DNA from: Cristatella mucedo
Taxonomy: Eukaryota > Bryozoa > Phylactolaemata > Cristatellidae
NCBI GenBank assembly: GCA_009760855.2
Contig: WPIO01000050.1
Span: 641,001 to 705,000 of the forward strand
Reading direction: 5' to 3'
Length of the DNA: 64,000 nucleotides
Of the stretch, positions 1 through 13,600 are shown piece by piece. Each line of letters starts with the position of its first letter. Position 1 is the stretch's first letter. Below the pieces are notes generated by a model, which worked only from the letters and a program-made list of their open reading frames with translations, was not told where the DNA came from and did no database searches. The position numbers and the translations under genes are program-made.

Positions 1-67
<67 letters not shown>

Positions 68-128
68 TCTCTCTCTCTATCTCTCTCTCCCTCCCTCCCT
101 CTCCCTCTCTCCCCCTCTCTCTCTCTCT
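1..128. repeat. (CT)n microsatellite
   Basis: Nearly pure CT dinucleotide repeat running off the left edge of the window, with a few CCCT interruptions towards its right end. Confidence 0.97.
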
Positions 129-654
129 GCAAGCTCGTCTCAAATCCATAGAATCTAAATATTCAAAACTCGCAGCATCCGATACGATTGATTGATCACA
201 ACGTCCTGTCTGAGTGCCGTCGCTTGAACTGCACTGCAATGGCTTACACTCAATATCGGTGAGAGATTTCAGAGTGTTACGGTCAACATGCAACGGTCAT
301 TCAGGCATGTTCAGTACGTGGCACTAAAAGGATCTCTGCTTGGCCTACTTCACTTCACAATTCAGTCTCCCTCTTAAAGCTACCGTAATCGCCAAGCGCA
401 AACAACCAGGGCTGACATGTCGATGGAGATGACACGAACAGCTGTACCCGTGCCTTGATCCCTCCCCTCACATGCCTTGCAGCCTTTGCTGGCTTCGAAC
501 TCGTCAAACTAGGAACTCCCTTGCTGCAAGTCTAGCTGAAATGAGCTCTTAGATGACAGCAAATGTTCTCAAACTAAATGACAGTAGAAAGAATGTCCAA
601 TTATAAGCAAACCTAGGGCTACTCAGAATCTAGCTGGAAATTTGGCTCAGAAAA

Positions 655-750
655 CGGCTGAGGTCGTGGGCTCGAGCTCGAGGCGTATGTGAAGCGCCTG
701 AATAGAGACCATGTTCTCTTGGGACACTATACAAATGAATTATATATAAA
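655..750 (+). repeat. SINE-A fragment (tRNA-derived), 3' part
   Basis: Matches the B-box-like region and tail of the fuller copy at 57376-57530 (ggtcgtgggctcgag, then gtgaagcgcctgaatagaga and ctatacaaat). The 5' A-box half is missing. Its tail runs straight into the CA/TA microsatellite at 751-897. Confidence 0.75.
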
Positions 751-757
751 TGCACAC

Positions 758-790
<33 letters not shown>

Positions 791-800
791 CATACGTATG

Positions 801-897
<97 letters not shown>
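751..897. repeat. (CA)n/(TA)n microsatellite
   Basis: A CA run followed by more than 100 bp of TA repeat, attached to the 3' end of the SINE-A fragment. The Ile/Tyr open frames through it are artefacts of the repeat. Confidence 0.97.
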
Positions 898-899
<2 letters not shown>

Positions 900-1951
900 C
901 AATCGCAAACATTATTGTAATTATGTGTGGTAGCCTGAGGCTCTCACAACAACACAGCCTGCTGGCCTAGGGTCTTGAATCCCTTCCCTCTTGTTTGTGA
1001 AGCTCAAGTGAAAGAGTCAACCACAGCTTGCCAATTGCAGGTTCGTCGTTGATGGAGATGGAGATGGAGATTCAAGGCAGCAATCTGCTCAGCTAGTGCT
1101 GGCTGCAGCTGTCCGACGATAACCCGCTGGACACTGGACACCAGTGTGTGTGTGTGTGTGCCTCTGATAGCTAGATCGCATCCTCCTGATGGCTCAGAGG
1201 AGCGAGGACCAGAGCGAGAAGCGACCAGAGCGATTGGCCATAAAGGAGCCATCAAAACGACTGACCGGTCCCCTCGAGAGCTCACATGAAAAGCCTCAGG
1301 CACTTTCGAATCTAGAGAGACTTGCTATGCTTACTTGCTTGCTAGTTTATTTTCAGAAAGCTCGCGTTGGGAGCAGGCTGAAGCACCGTTGGAGAGGCTT
1401 GCTTGGTCACCGACTGAATGCAGGATTGCAGTCAGACATCTCGACGCCGGCCATACACTGTAAGGTGGGCAAGGCAAGGCCTGCCCATTTAAATGTGTGA
1501 CCTCGTGAATGGATAATAAAGCATAACGAAAAATCCCTATTGATCCTGCTGGCCACTTGAGGCAAATTTACTACTTTTCCAGAGTCGGTGAGCTGACATT
1601 GAGGTTCGATGAAAAAGCTTTCTAGCTGAATGGAAGGGGCCAAAGCCAAGATTTAGACAAAACAACATCTCTCTGGGATGGGCAGAAGCACACAGCGCCC
1701 TACAATGACGAATAGGCATCCTCCAACGAGCAAGGACGGAGGAACCACCCACACGCCTTGGCAAGCCATAAGGCAGAAGAAGACACGTGGGAGGAGCCGC
1801 CTCCTTGCTAAGACAAGAAGGCAGGAACAACTGGAGTGTTCCCCAATCCCTCTCTCCTCCACACCCCCCACGACTTCCCACTTCACCTACTGAAGGTCTT
1901 TGGCCCAGTGATTCAGGTGCTTGCCCCGAGAAAGGTCAAGGGTAATAAATG

Positions 1952-2030
1952 GCCAAGGTCGCGGCATATGTGAAGTGCCTGACTAGAGACTAAGTTCTTT
2001 TAGGGCGCTATAGAAAGGAATTATATTTTT
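1952..2030 (+). repeat. SINE-A tail fragment
   Basis: Diverged copy of the SINE-A tail (gtgaagtgcctgactagaga, then gggcgctatag and an AT-rich end). Only the last ~80 bp are recognisable. Confidence 0.55.
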
Positions 2031-2454
2031 TATTTTTAGGTCGCGCTCGCCGAGACAATTCTCAGCTCCCTTTGCTACACCGACAGGCCCAGAAGACTCG
2101 CCAGCAGATGAAGGCTTGCTGCCTAACTATCCCCAGCGCCCCAGACAGCTGCCTAACTGAAATTAGGTGCGACATGCGACTTTGGTGCTCCGAAATTATT
2201 TTTCGAAAAATTTGACTTTGGCAGAAGCCATAAGTTCTTTCAGATACTGCAAAAACCATGTCATTACACATTACGTTGTATGCACAAGGAATACAGCTAA
2301 GGCAGTGGCATGCACTATTTGTTACATACATCACAGCTCATACGAATCCTAGGTTGGGGTGCAATTGCCTTGGCCAGCAGATCACAAACTACTGAAATAT
2401 GAGGCATGCATTCTTGATCTGCAGGGTGCACGATGGGTTTGTCGGCTAATGTTT

Positions 2455-2500
2455 GCGTGCGTGTGCGTGTGTGTGCGTGTGTGTGTGTGTGTGTGTGTGC
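2455..2500. repeat. (GT)n microsatellite
   Basis: GTGTGC/GT repeat of about 45 bp. Confidence 0.95.
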
Positions 2501-2542
2501 ACAAGCAAGAGAGATAGAGAGGGGAGGGAGGGGGAGAGAGAA

Positions 2543-3290
2543 TAATAATAATACACTTGATAATGTACCCATCAGAGAACCCGATCTCTTTCTAGGCACT
2601 TTGCATTTTCTGCAAAGGAAACACGATCGAATGATGATTGGTATAATACTTGATAAACAACATGAATAGCATGGTTAGGGGTGACATGTACAGGGTCAGC
2701 ATGAAAGTGTGGTTAGTGGCAGCCTGCAACAGTGTCAGCATGCATAAGCCCATAAAGGACAAACCACTAGGACCCACTAAATGCTGTCCAAAATAGGTAA
2801 GCTTTTAATTTCTTTTTTTTAATGTGGTCAAGGCAGGGGATGTTGTGACTTAAGTCGGGAACGAGTTCTAGGCTTTAGAAGCACACGAACTAAAGGTCTT
2901 CAAAGGATTTGAGGTTTGTACAAGATACAGGTAAACAGTTAGTTTCCGAAAAGCAGATGGTACGATACTTGGCCTGGTGGGGGAGGAGATCTGATAGGTA
3001 GGCTGGAGCCCAAGAATGAAGGGACCTAAAAGGGAGTGACCAAACCTTGACGTCGATCCGTCGCTTGACTGGTAGCCAGTGCAGGTCAGCGAGGAGTGGT
3101 GTGATGTAGCAACTGCGAAGCTCACACCACAGACAGGCCTAGCAGCCGAGTTTTGCACCAGCTGTAAGCGCCTGATTCCACATGCTGTTAGGCCAACAAG
3201 CAGAGAATTACAGAAGTCAAGAAAAGATGTCTCAAAGTGCGTACAAAAACTCAAGAGCAAAAATATCACTGACCGATCCCTTGCTTTTGA
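2543..3290 (-). mobile_element. CR1/L2-like LINE, 5'-truncated copy
   Basis: On the minus strand a decayed frame encodes the reverse-transcriptase C-terminus typical of L2/CR1-type non-LTR retrotransposons (LDFCNSLLVGL, then [12 protein letters not shown]). The 3' untranslated end (ctttctaggcactttgcat on the plus strand) ends in a short TAA-type tandem tail at 2543. Frameshifts are present, so the copy is dead. At least eight related fragments lie elsewhere in the window. Confidence 0.8.
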
Positions 3291-3654
3291 TGAGTAACAA
3301 GAATTCGACCATGAGCTATTAAACCAAAGTATGGGGAATGAATGCCCTTCAGTACATAAAACTAGAAAAATAACCAGGGACCGAGTCCTTAACTCTTGGA
3401 TTTATTTAACGTGTCTTCATTTTGATGAAGGTTTCAAATACAGATTGCCTTCAGAAGACGAGCAAATATAGCAAATGAGGATTCTTCGATAAGTACTTTA
3501 CTTGCATAGCTGTGGTCAAGAACAACAGTGGCTCTCATTTCGAGGCTTAACACCCAAGAGACTCAAGCACCCACGAGTCGTTACATTTGGCAGCAAGATA
3601 ACGGCCCGAAGCAGACACTACCAGGCAGGTGAAGTGCTTGTCTGACCAATCCTT

Positions 3655-3755
3655 GTATGTATGCATGCATGCATGCATGTACGTGTGTATGTATGTATGT
3701 ATGTATGTATGTATGTATGTATGTATGTATGTATGTATGTATGCATGTATGTATT
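3655..3755. repeat. (ATGT)n microsatellite
   Basis: Tetranucleotide GTAT/GCAT repeat of about 100 bp. Confidence 0.97.
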
Positions 3756-3789
3756 TCTGTCTGTAACTCCGAAAAGTCATAAAGACCAT

Positions 3790-4165
3790 GTGGATGTTAC
3801 GCAGTTAAGTTTTGTATAGCGCCCTCACAGCCTAAGCGGCTTTCGGTTCGAATTCGGTAGCCAACAGACTTCGTCTCACGCAACAAAGAGAAAGTGGGAA
3901 GCATGGCAGAGTCAGTAGAGCAGTAGGTAGTGATTAGCATGGAAGTAGCAGCTCAGGACCGCTGAGAAGGATGAGCCATAGATGGCAGCAGAAGAGTAGT
4001 TGTCGTTGCGTAAGAATTGTGGAAGTGAGTTCCACAGTCTAGCACCTGCAGAGTTCAAGCTTCTGTCGCCAACGGTCTTTAAGTGGAGGAATGGAACAGC
4101 TAATTTACTGTCCACACAGGACCTGAGGGCACTTGTTTGGTGCTGGTGCAGCAACTCAGCCAGTT
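3790..4165 (-). mobile_element. LINE fragment, second family (L2-B)
   Basis: The minus strand encodes the LINE C-terminal signature VGDRSLNSAGARLWNSLPQF and the following LRNDNYS segment. This family has a different 3' end from the main L2-like family. Related copies lie at 23.4, 48.0 and 51.0 kb. Confidence 0.7.
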
Positions 4166-4174
4166 GTCTAAACT

Positions 4175-4345
4175 GAACCGTGCGTGATAGCCCAGGACGT
4201 TATATGCTTGCTCTTTAACACCGAGGTCGAGGGTTCAAATACTGCAGGGGGCGATCCTTTATTGCCAACTGCAAGCAGTGATGATAGCCGTTAAGGTTCT
4301 ACTGCCACAATACAAATGAGGCTGTTAAATCAGTATTATTATTCT
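4175..4345 (+). repeat. SINE-B, tRNA-derived
   Basis: B-box-like ggtcgagggttcaaat followed by a conserved body (gggcgatcctttattgcc, then gcaagcagtgatgatagccg) shared with copies at 23.2 and 59.8 kb. It is a diverged copy ending in a TTA-rich tail. Confidence 0.7.
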
Positions 4346-4646
4346 TACTATGATCATTATTAAAACGACTGTGAAGTAATAGCAATATACAGCTGAGTCG
4401 GGGTATTTGGCCTACATGTTTATTAAATTCACTGTACATAAATAGCATGATTACAGCAGGTTGCAGTATTAATTAATTTTCTTGTATAGCACAATCTGAG
4501 TCTTTTAGGTATGTACGTCATTTTAGGTAGCATCGCCGATATTTTTTAGCGCGAGTTTACTGAGAAAGAGACACAGAGAGAGAAACAAGAGTAGCACGAG
4601 AATTAAAGATACAAAAGCACAATTCTCACAACGTCCGTCCACCTAC

Positions 4647-7600
4647 CTTGTCACAGAACGTGTTGCACAGCAGCTGTTCATGCGGCGCTGAAGGTCGACC
4701 ATCTTGCAAGGCACGCGAGGCACGCGAAATGACAGCCACCATGGCATAAATATCTATGGCAGAGTCAGCTATCCTGTTGAGCAAAAACTGCTCCTCTGCA
4801 ATCAGAGAGCAGTGTCAGTTTTGTGATAAACACACAGATGCATTATCAAGAAATGTAATCCCAGAACGAGTAAAAATGCATCAAGTTGACAGCCTAGTCA
4901 GAAACTGTAGTCAAAATATCGAGTCAGCTCGATGGGTCGAATCTTATAAATCTACTCTTCTTAGCTTTCCAACAGCAGTCCCATTAAGCAAACTTATATC
5001 TGAAAACAGATCCTTGTTTTCTTATGCTTTTACAAGAACCACTGGAACGAGTGCTCAAGTAACAGTGTACACCAGCTGATTTTCTCTAAGGTAAAGGTAA
5101 GAACCTTTTCATGCTGCAGGTGTCATAACCACTGGGTAGCTTCATCCAAAAAGCCACCGGCTAGCCTGAACCAAATCGAAGTCACGTGCCAACAGGTGAC
5201 TTTTCTGTCAGCGCCCAGTGTGCACTCACGAGTTCACTTGTTTAGTAGGGCTAGCGGCTCGAAGTGCCACAGTCAGCCTACTGGCCTATTACTTATCAGG
5301 CTGAATGAGGAGTTCCCACCCCAAATAGTGTGCATCTTTGATATACAACTGTTGTCACACCCCACAGCCAAATGTTCCAGTATAAAAGTGTTCCAGTATA
5401 AACAGGCTTGAGTCATGCATGCCTGCTGCAAGGGCACGCGACTTACAATCCAACCAAAGAATACTATTTACCTTCACACGCCACTAGATACGATCCCTGA
5501 ATGGCTGCAGGCAAGACCTGCCGCAGACATACGAGGATACAGCACCTACGCTCACACCGGTGCTCACACAGCCGCCATTCAACAGGCCCATTTCTATAAC
5601 GCCACCTCTGGCTAGATTCGCACAAAGTCGCCTGTCGCCGGCGGCTGCCTAGCACGCACCGGCGCGAGCTGCGCGCGGATGCTGCGCTAGGGAGGCAGCG
5701 CTGCTGCGCGTTCAAGTGCCGCCGCGTCGTCGCGCGGCAGCCGCCGACCTGCGATTTTCTTGCCATGCGAGATCAGCAGGTCTTCCACGCTGGCGCCGAA
5801 CTCGGCGATCGCACCAGCCACCTGAGCTCGGAGAAAAGCGCGCGCTCAGGCGCGCAGGGTGGCGCCCCCAAGAGTAGCAGGCTCCTGGCCGGAGCCCGCT
5901 ACTCTTGACCGGGCACGCGCGTCCGGAGGGCTTGGCCGGCTCGTGGGAATGCGGAAACGGCGAAAAGAGCAGCCCGAGAGGTGGGAGAGGAAAAACCTTC
6001 CGGGGTCTCTTCTCGCGCCGCCGCTGCCGCATGCGTGACCTCTGCATGCGAGAGAGCGCCTCGAGGGCTCGCTCACCTTGGCCGAGGCGTCGGCCAGAGC
6101 CGGGTGAGCGCCATCCAGGGTCGAAGGCCCGCCGGCGCTGAGACCGGCTGCGCGCCGAGTCCTGGCGACGAGCTTGCCCGCGACCAGGCCCGGGTTGGCG
6201 AACGGGTTCTTCAGCGCCTTGGCCACGTCCTTCAGGTAGCCGCCGGCGTGCTGCAGAGATGAGCAGGCAGACAGACGGCTCAGGCGAGCAGACGCAGGCA
6301 CCGGGAAGCACGCCTCGAGCTCGGCCAGCACGGCTGCCTGCTCTTCGCCTGGCAGAGAGCCAGGAGGAGGGCAGGCAGCTCTGTCAGCCAGCAGTCGCCT
6401 CAGAGACTGCAGTGGCAGCGGTGCAGCGACAGCAACCCTCGCTTGAGCTTCAAGGCCGACTGTCGTCGGTGCAACAGCTTCCGGCAGCTTCATTTATTTA
6501 TCGAGCTTTATTTATATTTATTTAGCTCAATTTATTTAGCTTCATTAGCAGTTTTATTTTGCTTCAGCGACAGCAGCGCCACCTTTTATTTTCACTGACT
6601 AGGGCGGTGGCCAGCGGCAGCCGCTGCCGCCCAGCTGCACTGACAGCAGCCGCTTTGTCGGTGGCGCGGGCCACATTGCGAGCTTCTCCTGCCACCGCCA
6701 CCAGCTGAGCGCATGAGGCTGGCAGCGGCAGCAGCAGCAGTAGTCGAGGCCGCAGTACTAACCTGGATGCCGGTGAGTGCCACGAACAGGCGAAGAATGT
6801 CGTTGGTGCCCTCGAATATGCGGAAAATGCGCAGATCACGCATCACTTGCTCCAAGCCGGCCGACTTCATGTAGCTCGTGCCGCCCATGATCTGCATCGC
6901 CTCGTCGACACAGAACCAGGCGCTCTCCTGCGGGCGGGTGGAGACGTGAGACCGCAGACCGAGCTTAGCCGCGCCTGCGCTGGTGCAGCAGCACAGCCCT
7001 TTTCACGAGCCGGGCGACCGTGTCATAACACTTGCCTAAGAGGCAGTTGGAGAATGGACGGTCGGCACGGGGTGGGGTGGTGGGGTGGTGGGGCTGAGGG
7101 GGGCCAGCGGAGCCGGCGGCCATAGCCGAAAGCCTATGGCCGGCGAATGGCAGCTCAGCCAAGCCCGGCGTCATTCAGATCTGGCCCCAGGCTAGGGCAG
7201 ACTAGCCTCGAAAGCTCCTCATCACCGATGGGACAGTCGGCGCTCGGCAGGGACGACGCAGGTGGGGCGAGGAAGCTGGAGAAGACACGACATGAGAGGC
7301 AACGACGAGGAAATGGAGGAGCTGGACATTTGAGCCAGGGATGCCCCAAAGATGGCGCCACAGTCGGCCGCCTGCAGCGCAGAGCCCTCGCGGGCCAGAG
7401 GCGGCCGCTGAGAGCGGCCAGCTCCACCCTGGGCCGGCGCACCGCATACCGCCACCGCTCGGCACTGCCATGCCCCAAACAAGCAGCAGCGTCGCTAGCC
7501 CCCCTTCTCGACTGAGGCAGCAAATGATGCCAAGATGCACGATGACGATGATGCGGCAGCGGCGCTCACCGAGCCGTAGATCTTGCTGATGGCTGCCTCG

Positions 7601-10600
7601 ATCTGGTATTCCTTGACGCCTCGGTCCATGTTGGCGGCCAGCATGTACGCTATGGACTCGGTGGCGTAGTGCCGCAGCGCCATGTTGGCCAGCTTCTCCT
7701 GGATCGCGCCGTACTGATCGATCGTGCTGGTGAACTGCTTTCGGCTCTTCGCAAAGTCGGTCTGGCAGAGGAGGAGAAGGAGAAGAAGGTGAGAGCAGTG
7801 GACTCGAGAGAGGCGCATGTCGCTGCGGCTGCGAACGATCGGCCAAGGGCACCGCTAGCAGGGATCCCCGGGCTTGAGAGTAGGGATTGCTGCGGCGGCC
7901 GCGGTCGGGCCGTTTGCATCTAAAGAGGTCGCTGCGGACAGAGCTTCCGGGCAGGTTCGCTCGAATGCGATCGTCGGCGAATCCCCCTCGGTGCCAAGCC
8001 AAGCCGAGCGAGCTTCGAGGGAGACAGTGCTCGATGCAGGCCGTGCCTTCAGGTGAGCACTGAAGGGATAGGTTCGGCCTGCTTCCGGCGGCTTCTCACC
8101 GCTTTAGCTATGGCCGACCTCATGGTGCCCGAGAGCGCAGCAGCCATGCCGAATCGGCCGTTGTTCAGGATGTTCATGGCGACCTTGAACCCCTCGCCGA
8201 CCTCGCCGAGCACGTTCTCGACGGGAACCTTGGTTTCCTCGAAGTACACCTCGGCCGTGTTCGAGCACTTGATGCCCATTTTCTTCTCGGGTGGACCGCT
8301 TAAAGTGAAAAAAACAGAGCCCGAAAAACGGTCGGTGAACAAAAATGTTGTCGACACGGTAATCAATGATAATCATAGATAGTGTTAACACGTGACCGTA
8401 ACCAAAATCGATCGCTATTCAGAAGCTTTGCAACTCGCTGTATGAGAAGCAATAAGGAATAAGGTCAACGACAACCGAGGCATCCTGCTTAAAAACGCAA
8501 AAAACATCCAAGTATAACGCATACACAGGCATGCAGAAGCACACGAGAAGACGGGTATCGAAGCAGCTGGCTAGAAGGATTGCCGGGCATAGACATGCAC
8601 AATCAAGGGAAAAGGGCAAGTAAGAGGGTACACGTGGGTATACAGCTTCTTTTTGAACGATGTCATATGAAAAGGTGACTCGACATCAGTCGGGAAAGGT
8701 GCATCGAGCTCTGGTCTGAGTTGTAGCTGAAATAAGGGCGATCTCAGAGGGAGATTTGAAGCATGTTTTTTAAGGGGCAAAATCAATCGACCAGGGTGGA
8801 AAGGAAGTTTGTTGCCATGGAAGGCACGTGACCAGACACTAATGCAGTCAGACTAGGTAGATTAGAGCGAGACAGCAAAGGAACCCAGAGGCGAGTAACA
8901 GGATCGTCAAATCGACAGGCTGCTTGCTAGGCAGCCAGTGAAGGACATTGAGACCACGGCAGCCAGAGGGCGAGTCACCACCCCCATTCCGCCGCCAGCC
9001 GTCGGCAATAGTAGGCGCCATTTGCTTCTGGCACGATCGAAGCAAGGCGGCTGAACTGTGGCAAGCAGTCGTCGGATCCAGCCAACGGGCCGAAAGCGCA
9101 GCTACTGGAGTCGACCGACATCCGACCGGCTCAATGAGTGCGCCGCAGCACGTGACAAAGCAGCTCGATTCACTCACGATGTGACGCCACCAAACGAGCG
9201 CTCCACGATGAAGGCCGTGATCTTTTCCCGCGTTTCGCCGGTTGCAGCGTTCTTTACTGGAGTCTGCAATTGCGCACGTGCGTGCGCGAGACATGCAGAG
9301 CTCGGGCGCAAGAGTTGAGGAGAGCGAAATCCACGCGACGAACACGGGCGGCCCTGTGCACCTTGGCAAAGACGGTGAATATTTCGGCAATGCCACCGTT
9401 GCTGATCCATATCTTGCTGCCATTCAAAATGTAGTGCTTGCCATCGTCGGACAGCCTCGCCTTGGTCCGAATAGACTACAGCAGAGAAAGTGAACTTGGA
9501 TAGCATCAGATGAAAGGCCTCAAGCAGTGACGCCTTTCTTTCTCTTTCAGAGACCAGTTTTGCTCGGGCTTGCACTTGCCCAGCATGCAGCAGCAGTTGT
9601 AGAAGTGGCATCAGCAAAGGCAGTAGCTGCTGCTTGGCAATTGCTTCAGCACTGCTGCAGGTGTGCGAGCCGTACATGGCCCAGCCTCAAAGGCAGTGCT
9701 GGCTACCCAATTGCCAAAGTGCAGGTCACCAGGTGGTTAGGCAAGATGATACATACACAACCGCATTATTTTGCTCGAGGCGCTCACGAAGAGTGCAGCA
9801 AATACGAAGTCGGCAGCCCAATCGGCTACATTTCGATTCGGTTTTTTTCTTAGCACCAGCAACTGAACCTCATTCACAAGCTTGATCGTTTCAGGATCGC
9901 TGGCTCGCGATCGCTCAAAGTGGCAGCAGAGCCTCAGCGGCTGTCACAGCAGCTTACTACGTGCCATCAAGACGTTGGGTGACTAGAGAGCACCTCCTCG
10001 CAGACAGATCTTACTCTTTGCAACGCGGGCGGGTAAGATGATGCTACCAGTGCTAGTTTATTGCAAGGAGGATTTCATTCTCAAGCGACCCTAGAGAAAG
10101 AGGGGGCCAGCAGAGCAGAATTACCGAGCAAGCTGTCAGGCCAGAGAGAGGAACTGCATGACGACCTGTCACTGATCAGATGGAAACCTCCGCTATCTGC
10201 AGGGGCTCAAAACTACCACGATGCCACAATCGGCCAATCGGATCGATCGTACGAGTCTGTGGTGCAACACTACGGACTGCTGGGGTTTCGTTTTGGTTAT
10301 TTTTCTGCATGAGCTAATTGGCTAGATGCAAATTTCGTTCTCATAGGGTGCCACAGAAACGTGTCATTGCCAAGTGACGTCTGCTCGGAGTAAGCCTGCT
10401 CAATTGACATCTCGGACTAATGTCGTTGCATCATGGCGATTGCAGGTGATCGATCACGTGATTGCACTCTGGCAGCCAAATACAAATGCTAAAATACTAA
10501 TAATAATACATTTGTGTAGCACCCTCAGATAACTTAATCTCTTTCTAGGCCATTTACGTTTGCCGCAAAGGAAGCATGATCGAATCGTTAATTGTAGCAT

Positions 10601-13600
10601 GCTCAACGTCAACAAGCATAGCCTGGTTTGAGGCAACATGCGCAGTGTCAGCACACATCAGCATGCAAATGACTAATCACAAGAACCAACTAGATGCTGT
10701 AATAAATCGATGCTTTTAGCTACTTTGTAGATGTGGACAAGTCAGGAAATGTTGTAACGCCATTCGGAAGTGAGTTCCAAGCTTTGGGAGCACACAAACT
10801 AAAGGCATGGTCTCCAGAGGATTTGAGTTTCGTACGAGATAAAGGCAAAGTAATAGATTTCGAACAGTGGGAGGTATGATGCTTAGCCTGGTGATGAAGT
10901 AGGTCTGATAGGTAGGCTGAAGTCAAAGAATGAAAGAATAATGAATAGCGATAACAAAATAACAATGAGCCCCACTGCCATCCATCCTCTACCCCACCCC
11001 TAAAGCTCAGTCTCAAGCCAGAAACGAGAGGTTACTAAACTGGTCAATTGCTGTCCTTGCAGCACAGCGAGCTACGGAGCAAGTGAGGCAGCAGCAGAAG
11101 GCGGCAGTGGCGTCACTCACGTTAGCGTCGGAGCCGCTGGCCGGCTCTGTGAGTGTGAACGCGGCAAACACTTCGCCAGCAGCCAGTCGCGGCAAGTATT
11201 TCTTCTTCTGCTGCTCGTTGCCGAAGAGCAGTATGCCCTTGAACCCTATGGACTGGGAGCACGAGAAACCAGCTGATAATAACGTCGCGCACCGCACAAC
11301 ATGGCCGGGACAACGACCACAGCCGGCCAGCCTCGTTGACACTTGAGCGCGTGCAGTTACCAACATCATTTTCAAATTTGATTGTGATTTCACATGACCA
11401 ATCGGTTTAGTGAGGTGTGACACCGGATCGAGAATCGCCGGGAGCTGATAGCGCAGTAGCTTTTAAGACGACAAGGCAAGCAAAAACAAGCAAACCCGGC
11501 AGATTTTTCCCTGCACACATCAAGGGCTAGTAGGGCTTCCCACATCAAAGGCATGCTGTCCTTTTTTCCCATTGGCCGAATTTCCTTCTGCCAATCAAAG
11601 TCATTGCAAACAAATAATACAGAAAACAATGCTGCTAGGACTTGTTCAAAGCATCCGTTCACTGCCTGACCGTAGCAGATCAGACAGCCTATGGACATAG
11701 GAGTGCTTGCCGGTTGTTCCACCTCGTGGTTCCCCAGGCACCTGCAGAGCTACACTGCCCACCAAAGGTTTGTAGGCTTGCGGTCCATCGATCTGAATGA
11801 GTTCGGTTGCTGCTAATGCCCATATTCAAGTCATTGTGCACTGCAATATCGTTAAAAATGGTAACAGCTCCGTCAGTTTTTGCATTAGTTGTAGTTTGCT
11901 ACGTTTGGCTTAGCAAATAACTGCATTAACCAGCAACCGAGTCAAGTGTTCCAATGTAAACAGATGGGCATGCGTGGTCACGTGACCAATTCTACCCACC
12001 TCCCTCTCTTGGATGCCATCCAGTAGAACCTATTGTTGGCCCATTTTATCACTGACAATGCCTCCACCAATGATGAGCTATGCTACCCGGATGTCTAACT
12101 GACCTGTCAGGCCAGCCACATTGAAGGTCACTACTCGATCAGAACATGCCTCCAGTTACACAGCTTACTGAGGATAAAGAGCGGTTTTGAAGTCGACATA
12201 TGGATATGGCCGTTAAAACCAAGAAATTACAAGCTGAAGATCGGAGGGTACTGTTAGGAACATTATTAGGAAACATCCGGTCGATGGTAGCACAGAGGCA
12301 CTGCCTCAGGTTGCCCTCAAGTAACTTTTCTGAGGAAGGACCGGCTCCTCAAAAGCATGGCTCTGAAGGACATGTTTGCCCTTTGCTAAAATGCACTGCC
12401 AGAGTCTCTACAAAGCTACAGGAACGACCATAAGCCAAAATACCACGAATAGATGGCTTAACGAACGAGGACTGGTCATTCGAGTGGCCGAGTCCGAGTC
12501 GTCGTTGTTGACTGTGAAGCACAAAAAAGCAAGGCTGCATCTGGCTTGCTGATCCAAGCCTGGTGGAACAGAGCCTTTTAGACTGACGAGTCCGAATTTG
12601 GTCTCTCTGGCTGCGGCAACAGAAAGCCGGCAAATCGGTCAAGCATACGTGGACGCTTGTATGAAAAAAAGATAATGAAATTCGGTGGTGGACTTGTAAT
12701 CGTTTGGGCTTGGGTCTCAACTTCCGGCGTAGGCCAGCCATCTGCACGGGATTCAAGGAATCATGAATCAAAATGCCTACGTCGACATCGTGCAGAATTT
12801 TGGCTTGCCATCTGCTAATGCTCTGTTCGGCCTCGATTTCGATTGGCAGCATGACAACGATCCGAAGCACACAGCTCTAGCAGTTACACAGTTTTTCCCG
12901 AACCCTGCTGACTACAGCTTCGAGACAGTTATGGTCATGCAATGGCCAAGTCAAAGCTAGGACTTGAACCCAATATGACATATGTGGAAGGAAGTTGAAC
13001 AAGCTATAAGGTTCATGGTTCTAAGGCGCACGAAACCCGATGAGTTGATTAATGTTTTGAAGGACTGCTGGGCATTAATTCTCCACAAGTATGCCAGAAG
13101 CAGGTGGAGTCAATGTCAAGACGATTGGGCAAAGTTATCAAAAGTCATGATACCTCGACAAGTTACTGATTGCACGTAATTGCACATAGTTCTTAGCATT
13201 TCTGCACAATACAAACTGCTATAGAGTCGGATCAAATGTAAATCGCGTTTTGTGTAAAATAGCGTACTGGTAGCAGGTGCGTAGAAAATTTTGGAGGACA
13301 GCATACTTGTTTGCCATTTGTTTTCCAGACCAATTTGGGCTGCAGGTTTAGCTTTGCTGACTATCCGTGACCTTACTACAAGGTGCAAACGTGTGCTTAT
13401 TAACATCTTCCTGGTGTTGCTCAAATGCATTCCTGGCTGTGCCGACTGCTGCCAGGGTTCTTGACTTAGATCCTTCCCACAGGAAACCCATTCACTGCAA
13501 GCGAGGTTAAAAGTGACATGTGCTTAGTATTCATAGCCTTGCCTCTAGCCGTCAGGTGTGCTCTCCTTCAAGCACTGCTGTGATTCACTTTAACTCTGTG

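Noticed and set aside
630-970. Open frames of Ile/Tyr repeats
   Set aside because: They are translations of the TA/CA microsatellite on either strand and have no start context or homology.
1004-1303. Final ACADVL exon at the left end
   Set aside because: No frame between 1 and 4640 on the minus strand shows the conserved C-terminal residues of the family.
3655-3755. CRISPR-like array
   Set aside because: It is a simple tetranucleotide repeat without spacers; no repeat-spacer structure exists anywhere in the window.
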